Below, piece after piece: positions 56,402-64,000 of a stretch of DNA of 64,000 nt. Origin of the DNA: Hyunsoonleella aquatilis (GTDB taxonomy: Bacteria > Bacteroidota > Bacteroidia > Flavobacteriales > Flavobacteriaceae); the NCBI RefSeq assembly GCF_014270105.1, contig NZ_JACNMF010000005.1, forward strand, positions 1 through 64,000, read 5' to 3'. Each line of letters starts with the position of its first letter. Within the stretch, counting starts at the first letter, position 1. The notes under the pieces were generated by a model. The model ran no database searches. It was not told the origin of the DNA and saw nothing but the letters and a program-made list of their open reading frames with translations. The position numbers and the translations under genes were made by a program.

Positions 56402-59314
56402 CTAATCTACAATCGCGTCATAAATTGCACGTTGTATTTCCGTTCTTATATTTTCTTTTAGCAATCGGTTTCGCCCTGCCTTGGGATAGGTTCGATTTGC
56501 TAAAAACACATATACAATTTCCTCCTCAGGGTCCGCCCAAGCATAAGTGCCCGTAAATCCTGAATGCCCAAAACTTGTCATCGAGATACAGCCACAAGTA
56601 GGACCGGCATCACCCAATTGGGGCTTATCGAAGCCTACGCCACGCCTGTTATCCTTCGCACAAAAATAACAGGTATTGAATTTTTCAATAGTTTGAGGGC
56701 TTAGATAGCGCTTGCCTCCGTAAAAACCCTTTTGCAAATACAACTGCATCATTTTTGCTACATCGTTGGCATTACTAAACACACCCGCGTGGCCCCCTAC
56801 TCCGTTTTGCATCGCAGCACCCATGTCATGCACATACCCATGAATCTTCGTGTAGCGGTAATAATCATCCACTTCCGTTGGCACAATGTGCGTATTGCTT
56901 ATCTTTCGATACGGATTATACATGGTATAATTTGCGCCTAAGGACTGATAAAAATGTGTCTGTACTAACTCGTCCAATCCTTGGTCGTAATGTTCCTCTA
57001 TAAATTTCTTTAAAATATAATAGGGAAAGTCGCTATATCGGTAACGCAGATTATCCAAGAGTTCGGAGTCCCGAATAATCTTCTGGATAGAATCTTGATA
57101 ATCCGTCCGGAGGTAAAGGTTTTTGGTGACTTCGACACTAAAGTTTTTACTTTTTTCGGTTCTATAATATTTCCCACTGGGACGTTTCGTGATGGTGTCA
57201 AGAGTATGGTAGTAAAACGGCTCCCAAGGACGCAGTCGCGCATAGTGGGACAGCATTTGCTTAACGGTGATATTTTCTTTATTTGAACCTTTATATTCCG
57301 GTAATAATTCGGAAAGTGGACTATCAAGTGACAATACCCCTTTTTCTTCCAGTTCCATAACCAAAGGTAATGTGGCCAATATCTTGGTTAGTGAAGCCAC
57401 ATCATATATATCCTCAAAAGTTATTTTTTCCTTGCCTTTATACGTATGCTTTCCAAAATTTTTGTTGTAAACCACTTTTCCCTTTCGAGCTATTAATAGT
57501 TGTATGCCCGGAGTCATCATAGAATCCACCGCCACTTGAGCTATAGAATCCACTTTTTTTAACCGTTCAGAGCTCATGCCAACACGTTCGGGCAACGTAT
57601 ATCCCAAACGCTTGATGGCATTGTTTTTAATACCATCTCCAGCTTTAAAAAATTCACCAATGGAAACGGGTAAACATCCTTTTGCAGGGATAGCCCCAAA
57701 TATCAATTGCGCTGATTTTTCCTGAGCTATTTTGCTGTTTTGATAGCTGACAATAACACTTTCGAAATTTTCGAAGGTTTTTAAATCATCCAGAGCATAA
57801 GGCTTAGTAAACACATCCAAGATAACGTCATGAACCCTCGCGATTTCATAAAGCCACACCAATTCCCTACTACTGAATTTATGTGCTTTCCAAGGATTTG
57901 CATTGGACCGGTGAAACCCAACTATCACTGTATTGTAAGGTTGCAATTTCTTCATCAATGTGTACAGATTGTCATCAGTAATCTGGTGGACTTTGGCATA
58001 TTTTTTCAATTCCTTCAGAAATACACTTCCATCATCATCTCCCATTTGTACATAGGCAATACTTTTGGTTTCCAATCGCGTTAGGGGTACCAAACTCCCT
58101 TCATTTTTCACCACCGTAATGGCGTTTTCCATTAGCTCCTCATAAAGGATATCGTCCTTTAATCGATTCAAATCTTTATCTAAATTATACAATCCGATAG
58201 GCTCATAATTGTGCAAACCGACTTTGTATTTTGCCTTTAAAACCTTTTTAACGGAATGCGCCAAACGCTCTTCCGAAATGTCTCCACTATTAATAGCCCC
58301 CAATAGCTTTTCAACACCTATAGCAACATCTTCGGACATCAACATCACATCATTCCCAGCTTTGAAGGCGGCCAAATCGATATCACCCGTATCACTAAAA
58401 TCCGCAGCACCTTTCATAGTGAGGGCGTCTGTAAAAATGAGTCCCTGAAACCCAAGTGAATCTTTTAAAATATCGGCAACTATATGTCTGGAAAGCGAAG
58501 ATGGATAGCCCGTTGGCTCCAAACTAGGCACATTTAGATGGGCTACCATAACGCTGGATAAGCCTTTTGAAATCAGTTTCTTGTAAGGATATAGCTCTAT
58601 TGAATCGATTCGCTTTGCGTCAAAATTAATAGTTGGCAACGTTAAATGCGAATCTTGTTCAGTATCTCCGTGCCCAGGAAAATGCTTGGCATTGGCCAAA
58701 ACCCCGGCACTCTGCATCCCTTTCATAAAGGCCAACGCTTTTTCGGTTACGTTATCTCTATCCTCGCCAAAGGAACGATTGCCTATTATGGGGTTCTTTG
58801 GATTCGTATTGATGTCCACCACAGGGGCAAAATTAAAATGAACACCCAAACGCTTGCAATGTTCCCCAATGTATCGCCCCGTTTTTTCCACCAATTTATT
58901 ATCCTTTATGGCTCCAAGAGTCATATTCCAAGGAAAAGCATAAGTGGAATCCAAACGCATACTCAGGCCCCATTCGGCGTCCATCCCTATTAGCATTGGG
59001 GTTTTAGAAATTGCCTGTAATTCATTGTTTAAACTAGCCTGTCGCTTTGGGCCTCCATTGGAATAGATGATACCTCCAATATGATGTTCCTGTATCAGTT
59101 TGACAATTTTATTCTTGGTTGCAACATCTTGATTAGACATTACCTGAACCATATATAACTGCCCAACTTTTTCTTTAAGTGAAAGCGAATTGTAAACACT
59201 ATCTACCCATTTTTTTTGAGCTTCCTCGTCCTGAGATAAAAGTGGACTTAAGGTATTCTGTGCATACGAAGAAAGGCAGGTGAGAGTAATTAAAATAAAA
59301 TAGATATGGCGCAT
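56402..59314 (-). CDS. Glycoside hydrolase family 3 - serine hydrolase fusion (NagZ/AmpC-like)
   Basis: 971 residues from ATG 59314 (MRHIYFILITLTCLSSYAQ; a TTG six codons up is less likely). The first half (about 25-375) is GH3 beta-N-acetylhexosaminidase with KHFPGHGDTEQDSHLTLP; a GH3 C-domain follows. The last 380 residues are a beta-lactamase-type serine hydrolase: SLTK (ASLTKILA), the YSD of YSDFPYY, and HSG in FGHSGFTG. This pairing is known in Bacteroidota for cell-wall sugar recycling. Secreted or periplasmic by its signal peptide. Confidence 0.9.
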   Translation of the reverse strand: MRHIYFILITLTCLSSYAQNTLSPLLSQDEEAQKKWVDSVYNSLSLKEKVGQLYMVQVMSNQDVATKNKIVKLIQEHHIGGIIYSNGGPKRQASLNNELQAISKTPMLIGMDAEWGLSMRLDSTYAFPWNMTLGAIKDNKLVEKTGRYIGEHCKRLGVHFNFAPVVDINTNPKNPIIGNRSFGEDRDNVTEKALAFMKGMQSAGVLANAKHFPGHGDTEQDSHLTLPTINFDAKRIDSIELYPYKKLISKGLSSVMVAHLNVPSLEPTGYPSSLSRHIVADILKDSLGFQGLIFTDALTMKGAADFSDTGDIDLAAFKAGNDVMLMSEDVAIGVEKLLGAINSGDISEERLAHSVKKVLKAKYKVGLHNYEPIGLYNLDKDLNRLKDDILYEELMENAITVVKNEGSLVPLTRLETKSIAYVQMGDDDGSVFLKELKKYAKVHQITDDNLYTLMKKLQPYNTVIVGFHRSNANPWKAHKFSSRELVWLYEIARVHDVILDVFTKPYALDDLKTFENFESVIVSYQNSKIAQEKSAQLIFGAIPAKGCLPVSIGEFFKAGDGIKNNAIKRLGYTLPERVGMSSERLKKVDSIAQVAVDSMMTPGIQLLIARKGKVVYNKNFGKHTYKGKEKITFEDIYDVASLTKILATLPLVMELEEKGVLSLDSPLSELLPEYKGSNKENITVKQMLSHYARLRPWEPFYYHTLDTITKRPSGKYYRTEKSKNFSVEVTKNLYLRTDYQDSIQKIIRDSELLDNLRYRYSDFPYYILKKFIEEHYDQGLDELVQTHFYQSLGANYTMYNPYRKISNTHIVPTEVDDYYRYTKIHGYVHDMGAAMQNGVGGHAGVFSNANDVAKMMQLYLQKGFYGGKRYLSPQTIEKFNTCYFCAKDNRRGVGFDKPQLGDAGPTCGCISMTSFGHSGFTGTYAWADPEEEIVYVFLANRTYPKAGRNRLLKENIRTEIQRAIYDAIVD

Positions 59315-59558
59315 AGGGGAATACTTAAGCAATTCGATTATAAGTAAATAACTAATAACCGTGCCAAAATACTACTTTTAGAAAAAAGAGGAAAATAGTT
59401 TATGATAGATTTAAAGGAATTATTCAGCCAATCGTATCACTTTATGATTCATTGACTTTAACCCTAACTTTCAACTATAAATAGGATCGCCCTTAATACG
59501 CACAAAAAAAGCTCCAACATAAGGGTCGAAGCTACTAGTTTATCTGTTCAGAAACCAT

Positions 59559-61205
59559 TTACCAGAACAAGGCATAGAGTACCGTTAATACTAGCATTAC
59601 GGCAAACGCCCCAATGTTAAACAAAGGTGAGGTTTTGAACAACTGTTTGGTAATTGGGATGCCTTTTTCGTCATCCGCTCCCTTATGCTGTATATAACTT
59701 ACCAAAGCGATTACGCCCATAGTAAGCAACAGAGTATAGCCCATTTGATCCATAAAGGGTACGTCCACAAAAATTGGTAAAGACGACCATCCTTTGGGCG
59801 CCACCTTAAAATACATCGCCATTGGAATGGACGTCAAAGCTCCTGTAATTGCCGCCTTATTGGTAGTTTTCTTCCAAAAAAGACCCAGTAAAAATACGGC
59901 CAAAATACCTGGGCTAACAATACCGGTATATTCCTGTATAAATTGGAATGCTTGGTCTATCCCGCCTAAAAGAGGGGCCATAATACATGCAATAACCAAA
60001 GCAATTGCGGCTGAGATTCTACCAACATTTACAGTTTTCCTATCATCCGCTTCTTTATTAAAATACTCCTTGTAAATATCCATAGTAAAGATGGTAGAAG
60101 TAGAATTAAGCATTGAAGCAAGAGATGACACAATGGCGGCTGCAAGGGCGGCAAATGCTACTCCTTTGAGACCTGTTGGCAAAAACTGTAATAGCCACGG
60201 ATAGGCGTTATCCTTCTTTTCAAGAGGAGAGTTTTGTAGGGCGATATCACCCAAGCCTGCCATTAGTTCTGGGTCGTTTATGATGACATAGGCCGCTATA
60301 CCGGGTATAACAACTATTAGCGGAATTAGTAATTTCAAAAATGCTGCAAATAAAATGCCCTTTTGAGATTCTTCCAAAGATTTGGCAGCAAGGGTTCTTT
60401 GTATGATGTATTGGTTGAATCCCCAATAATACAAGTTTGCAACCCACATGCCCCCTACAAGAACGGCGATACCAGGCAAGTTTTTATATTCCGGATTGGA
60501 CTCATCCAAAATCATTTCAAATCTTTCAGGAACAGTTTCATAAACAGTTGTTAAACCAGCAACAAAACCTTCGCCACCCGAAACTGTATTTAATGCCAAG
60601 TAAGTTGTTACCAATCCGCCCAGCACCAAGAATACTACTTGAATAACATCCGTCCAGGCTACTGCGGACAACCCTCCATACAAAGAGTATGCTGCTGCAA
60701 ACATAGCCAACCCCATAATACCATAAATCAAAGAGATTCCCATAATAGTCTGCAATGCCAAAGCTCCTAAATATAGTACGGAAGCAAGATTAACAAACAC
60801 GTAGAGACCTATCCAAAAAACAGCAAGAATGGTCTTTAAATTGGTAGAAAACCGCTTTTCAACAAATTCTGGAATAGTGTATAACCCCTTTTCAATAAAA
60901 ATCGGAAGAAAATATTTCCCTACAATTATTAAAGTTAGTGCCGCCATCCATTCATAGGAGGCAATGGCCAAACCAGATGCGAAACCAGAACCAGACATAC
61001 CTATAAATTGTTCTGCTGAAATATTTGCTGCAATCAGTGAAGCACCAATGGCCCACCATGGTAAAGATTTACTTGCTAGAAAATAGTCCTCTGCATTTTT
61101 TTGGTGCCCTTTCTTGTCCCTGGACACCCAAAGTCCTACTCCCAGAATTAAAATGGCATAGGCCACAAACACCACATAATCCCAAGTACCGAATCCTGCT
61201 GACAT
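59559..61205 (-). CDS. Sodium:solute symporter (SSS family, sugar)
   Basis: 548 residues, about 14 membrane helices. N-terminal DYVVFVAYAILILGVGLWVSR, then EDYFLASKSLPWWAIGASLIAANISAEQFIGMSGSG (core: LIAANISAEQ), the Na+/sugar symporter signature. Divergent from a GntR regulator followed by galactose genes, so galactose or a galactoside is the likely substrate. Minus strand -10 TATATTTG at 61241-61248. Confidence 0.88.
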   Translation of the reverse strand: MSAGFGTWDYVVFVAYAILILGVGLWVSRDKKGHQKNAEDYFLASKSLPWWAIGASLIAANISAEQFIGMSGSGFASGLAIASYEWMAALTLIIVGKYFLPIFIEKGLYTIPEFVEKRFSTNLKTILAVFWIGLYVFVNLASVLYLGALALQTIMGISLIYGIMGLAMFAAAYSLYGGLSAVAWTDVIQVVFLVLGGLVTTYLALNTVSGGEGFVAGLTTVYETVPERFEMILDESNPEYKNLPGIAVLVGGMWVANLYYWGFNQYIIQRTLAAKSLEESQKGILFAAFLKLLIPLIVVIPGIAAYVIINDPELMAGLGDIALQNSPLEKKDNAYPWLLQFLPTGLKGVAFAALAAAIVSSLASMLNSTSTIFTMDIYKEYFNKEADDRKTVNVGRISAAIALVIACIMAPLLGGIDQAFQFIQEYTGIVSPGILAVFLLGLFWKKTTNKAAITGALTSIPMAMYFKVAPKGWSSLPIFVDVPFMDQMGYTLLLTMGVIALVSYIQHKGADDEKGIPITKQLFKTSPLFNIGAFAVMLVLTVLYALFW

Positions 61206-61240
61206 AAAAATTTATTTAGTTGGTTATTATAAATGATTTC

Positions 61241-61248
61241 CAAATATA
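61241..61248 (-). promoter_or_regulatory. Probable -10 box of the sugar symporter gene
   Basis: Minus strand TATATTTG (exact TAnnTTTG), 36 bases before the start codon. Confidence 0.5.
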
Positions 61249-61296
61249 TGTTTTTAATTTAACTAAATATAGGTGTGAATTCAGAAAAAAACCAAA

Positions 61297-61314
61297 CTAG
61301 TAGGGTCTAGTAGG
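61297..61314 (+). promoter_or_regulatory. Candidate operator: two CTAGTAGG repeats, 10 bp apart
   Basis: CTAGTAGG at 61297-61304 and again at 61307-61314, one helical turn apart, between the divergent symporter and regulator genes. A likely binding site of the GntR-type protein or of another regulator. Confidence 0.45.
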
Positions 61315-61334
61315 TTTTTTAATGTGTTTTTTCA

Positions 61335-61342
61335 TATCTTTG
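61335..61342 (+). promoter_or_regulatory. Probable -10 box of the GntR regulator
   Basis: TATCTTTG (exact TAnnTTTG), 8 bases before ATG 61351. It leaves almost no leader. Confidence 0.5.
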
Positions 61343-61350
61343 CGTTTCAA

Positions 61351-62343
61351 ATGATTAAGGTTAAAAACAAAATAGGGGTTCCAAAATATCAGCAGATTGT
61401 ATTTTCTATTGAAAAGGCAATTATTCGTGGTAAATTGAAAAAGGGAGATCAAATCCCCTCTATTAACAGTATAAGGGAGGCGAATGGTCTTTCGAGGGAT
61501 ACGGTGTTGATGGCCTTTAATGAGCTAAAAACCAGGGGCATTATTCAGTCTGTTGTCGGCAAAGGTTATTACGTTACTAGCGAAAATATAGATGTTAAGC
61601 AAAAAGTACTTTTATTGTTTGATGAATTGAATGCCTTTAAGGAGGATTTGCACAATGCTTTCATTAACAACCTGGGAGAGGGCATTGAAGTAGATATTTA
61701 TTTTCATCATTTTAACCTTCATGTTTTCAATAAGATAATAGAGGATAATAACGGCAATTACAACCACTACATTATAATGCCTGCGAATTTAGAAAACACG
61801 GATGCCATTCTGAAAAAACTGCCAGATGACAAGGTTTATATTCTAGATCAAATGCCAGAAGAATTGAAAAAATATCCCGGCATATACCAAAACTTTAAAC
61901 AAGATATGTTCAACAACCTCAACAGAGCTTATGAGCATATCAAAAAATATCAAAAATTGGTCCTTGCTTTTGAGCCTAAAAAGCAACCCAAAGGAATGCT
62001 TGATGGGTTTATCATGTTTTGCGAACACAAAAGTCTAGCTTATAGTGTTTTAGATTCACTTCAAAATAAAACCCCAGAAAAAGGCGAACTTTATATAATT
62101 CCCGACGATAAAAACTTATTAAGAATTATTAAAAGAATGAGAAACAACGAACTTGTTTTGGCCAAAGACATTGGTGTTATTTCCTATAATGATGCTTTGC
62201 TAAAGGAAATCGTGGAAGGTGGCATTACCACTATTTCAACAGATTTTAAGGCCATGGGCGAACGTTTGGCGAAAATGATTTCCAATAATGAAAATTTTCA
62301 AATTGAAAACCCAAATCATTTAATTTTAAGACAATCACTCTAA
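61351..62343 (+). CDS. GntR-type regulator with LacI-like sensor domain
   Basis: 330 residues from ATG 61351; the in-frame GTG at 61324 lies upstream of the -10 box and is unlikely. Winged-helix DNA-binding part (about 1-70: GDQIPSINSIREANGLSRDTV, core SINSIREANGLS), then a periplasmic-binding-type effector domain. Located in front of aldose epimerase and galactokinase and divergent from a sugar symporter, so it probably senses galactose or a derivative and controls this locus. That is inference. Confidence 0.86.
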   Translation: MIKVKNKIGVPKYQQIVFSIEKAIIRGKLKKGDQIPSINSIREANGLSRDTVLMAFNELKTRGIIQSVVGKGYYVTSENIDVKQKVLLLFDELNAFKEDLHNAFINNLGEGIEVDIYFHHFNLHVFNKIIEDNNGNYNHYIIMPANLENTDAILKKLPDDKVYILDQMPEELKKYPGIYQNFKQDMFNNLNRAYEHIKKYQKLVLAFEPKKQPKGMLDGFIMFCEHKSLAYSVLDSLQNKTPEKGELYIIPDDKNLLRIIKRMRNNELVLAKDIGVISYNDALLKEIVEGGITTISTDFKAMGERLAKMISNNENFQIENPNHLILRQSL

Positions 62344-62353
62344 ATAAAACCAA

Positions 62354-63238
62354 TTGTACACAACACACTTACATTCAGAGCAAAACATTTTAGAAATATC
62401 AAACTCTAAAGAAACGCTAAAGGCCAAACTATTTTTAAATGATGGAGGTAGCCTTCAAGAACTAACACTTAAGAGCCATCCCATTATTCAGGATTTAGCC
62501 CCGTTAAAATATGGCGACACTTACGCCTCGTCTATTTTGTTTCCATTTGCCAATCGTATCAAAGATGGCCAATACAGTTTTAAAGGCCAAGCCTATCAAC
62601 TAAATAAGAATCAAACTGAAGAACAAAATGCATTGCATGGGTTTGTTTACAATAAAACCTTTAAATTGATAGACGAGCAAATATCCGATGATTCCGTAAA
62701 AATAGCCTTGATTTATGTTGAAACTGAAGAAACCCAAGGTTTTCCCTATACTTATAAAATCCGTTTGGACTACGAGTTTTTTGAGGATCGCATTAGTTTG
62801 GGTGTTACCGTAACCAATTCACATTCCAATGCCTTTCCCTTTACCTTGGGATGGCACCCCTATTTTGTAAGCAACAATCTATATGACAGCAAAATTTTGA
62901 TGGATAGCACCCAAAAATTAATTCTTGGCGACAGGAATATTACTACTGGCGTAGCTAATATTGACAACGTAAAGTCCTTTCCAATAAAAGACCAACAACT
63001 TGATGATTGCTGGATTTTGAACTCGGACAAAGTCGTATTTGAAACCCCAAAGTACAGTCTGCGTTTTAGCTCATCATCCAAAAATAATTTTCTGCAGGCC
63101 TATACCCCTCCAAAGGCCAACACCATTGCGATTGAGCCAACAACGGGTGTTTCGGATAGTTTTAATAATAAAATAGGGTTAGAAATTTTACAACCCAACG
63201 AATCCTATGAAATAACTTGGAATTTGAGTATAAACTAG
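62354..63238 (+). CDS. galM: Aldose 1-epimerase
   Basis: 294 residues. Start is TTG at 62354, 10 bases after the regulator stop; no better start is seen. Features: FANRIKDGQY near residue 65, the catalytic HGFVYN near 96, GWHPYF near 172, and the later IAIEPTTGVSD with a catalytic Glu. Interconverts alpha and beta sugars ahead of galactokinase. Lies between the regulator and galK, forming one operon. Confidence 0.88.
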   Translation: MYTTHLHSEQNILEISNSKETLKAKLFLNDGGSLQELTLKSHPIIQDLAPLKYGDTYASSILFPFANRIKDGQYSFKGQAYQLNKNQTEEQNALHGFVYNKTFKLIDEQISDDSVKIALIYVETEETQGFPYTYKIRLDYEFFEDRISLGVTVTNSHSNAFPFTLGWHPYFVSNNLYDSKILMDSTQKLILGDRNITTGVANIDNVKSFPIKDQQLDDCWILNSDKVVFETPKYSLRFSSSSKNNFLQAYTPPKANTIAIEPTTGVSDSFNNKIGLEILQPNESYEITWNLSIN

Positions 63239-63259
63239 ATATCTAAATTAAACAATATC

Positions 63260-64000
63260 ATGAGCGAGGCATTAATAAAAGACGTAAAAACAACGTTTAT
63301 TAAAACGTTTAAAGTAGAGCCCATACTTATTTATTCGCCCGGGCGAATAAATATTATTGGGGAGCATACGGACTATAATGACGGCTATGTATTTCCGGCA
63401 GCTGTTGACAAAGGCATAGCCGCAGCCATCCAAAAAAGCGATAATGGCCATTGTACAGCAATAGCGTTGGATTTGGACAGTACCATCGAATTTGAATTGG
63501 ACAAACTAAGTCCCTCAAAAGAAGGCAGTTGGGAAAACTATGTGTTTGGTGTTGTAGCCGAAATACAAAACAGAAATAAAGTAGTTGGTGATTTTAATAT
63601 TATTTTTAAGGGAAATATCCCGGGCGGTGCCGGCATGTCCTCCTCTGCCGCTTTGGAGAACAGTGTGGTTTTTGGTTTAAACGAACTCTTTGAGCTAGGG
63701 CTTTCAAAAGAAGAAATGATCCTGATTTCGCAAAAAGCCGAGCACAACTATGTTGGTGTAAACTGTGGTATTATGGATCAGTATGCAAGTATGTTTGGGA
63801 TTAAAGACCATGCATTACATTTAGATTGTAGGACGATAAAATCCAAGCCGTACAAAATTGACTTTAAAGACCATCAATTAATATTGATCAATACCAACGT
63901 AAAGCACAGCTTATCGGATAGCGCATATAATGACAGACGCTCGGCGTGTGAAAGCATCGCTGAGTTACTTGGGGTTAAAGCTCTTAGGGATGCTACCGAG
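63260..64000 (+). CDS. galK: Galactokinase (3' end outside window)
   Basis: 247 codons visible, open to the last base. Signatures: YSPGRINIIGEHTDYNDGY near residue 24 (galactose site) and PGGAGMSSSAALE near 119 (ATP loop). Phosphorylates galactose to galactose-1-phosphate, the entry of the Leloir pathway. Starts 21 bases after galM, as in a gal operon. Confidence 0.94.
   Translation, partial: MSEALIKDVKTTFIKTFKVEPILIYSPGRINIIGEHTDYNDGYVFPAAVDKGIAAAIQKSDNGHCTAIALDLDSTIEFELDKLSPSKEGSWENYVFGVVAEIQNRNKVVGDFNIIFKGNIPGGAGMSSSAALENSVVFGLNELFELGLSKEEMILISQKAEHNYVGVNCGIMDQYASMFGIKDHALHLDCRTIKSKPYKIDFKDHQLILINTNVKHSLSDSAYNDRRSACESIAELLGVKALRDATE

Noticed and set aside
56402-59314. GH3-beta-lactamase fusion considered as novel
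   Set aside because: This fusion is a known arrangement in Bacteroidota and all expected motifs are present.

Overview
The window comes from the chromosome of a marine-type member of the Flavobacteriaceae (Bacteroidota). The evidence is a type IX secretion (T9SS) adhesin with a gliding-type C-terminal domain, PorP/SprF and OmpA-like partners, -10 boxes of the form TAnnTTTG, many typical family proteins (DUF349, DUF368, DUF3078, DUF5606, OstA-like) and bacillithiol genes (bshA, bshB1). Most of the DNA is ordinary core chromosome; the accessory part lies mainly between 50.3 and 55.1 kb.

Layout. 1-9.35 kb: the 3' part of a giant HYR-like repeat adhesin, then a SprF-like protein and two tandem OmpA/PD40 proteins, probably one surface operon. 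9.6-25.2 kb: housekeeping genes including tRNA-His, bshB1, an SLC13 permease, pyrF, prfA, a class II ribonucleotide reductase, DUF3078, purM, DUF1080 and two divergent glutamine synthetases (GSIII and GSII). 25.6-38.7 kb: an OstA-like LPS-transport protein with an extra C-terminal domain, an aminotransferase, a TPR protein, two tandem DUF368 (undecaprenyl-phosphate transporter family) genes, aroE, DUF349, a two-repeat lipoprotein, a Crp/Fnr regulator, DUF5606, def and ruvX. 39.3-47.2 kb: dapD and an LPS-core type cluster (GT9, three GT2, a Kdo-kinase-like protein, an atypical glycosyltransferase, a methyltransferase and GT4). 47.4-50.3 kb: cca, a GNAT gene and ctaA, overlapping.

50.3-55.1 kb is the accessory island. 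It holds a tyrosine-recombinase-like protein fused to a C-terminal HEPN-like domain, a serine hydrolase, a kelch lipoprotein and a small zinc-ribbon membrane protein. The first two genes are each bounded by sequences that behave like integron attC sites: the first bases of each unit are the exact reverse complement of a box just behind the gene, and the element behind each gene folds as a long imperfect palindrome. I read this as an integron-like cassette cluster with no recognisable integron integrase in view. The HEPN-fused recombinase is the best candidate in the window for an undescribed, possibly defensive, system.

55.1-64 kb: bshA, a GH3/beta-lactamase fusion for cell-wall sugar recycling, and a galactose locus in which a sodium/sugar symporter is divergent from a GntR-type regulator followed by aldose 1-epimerase and galactokinase, the last running off the window.
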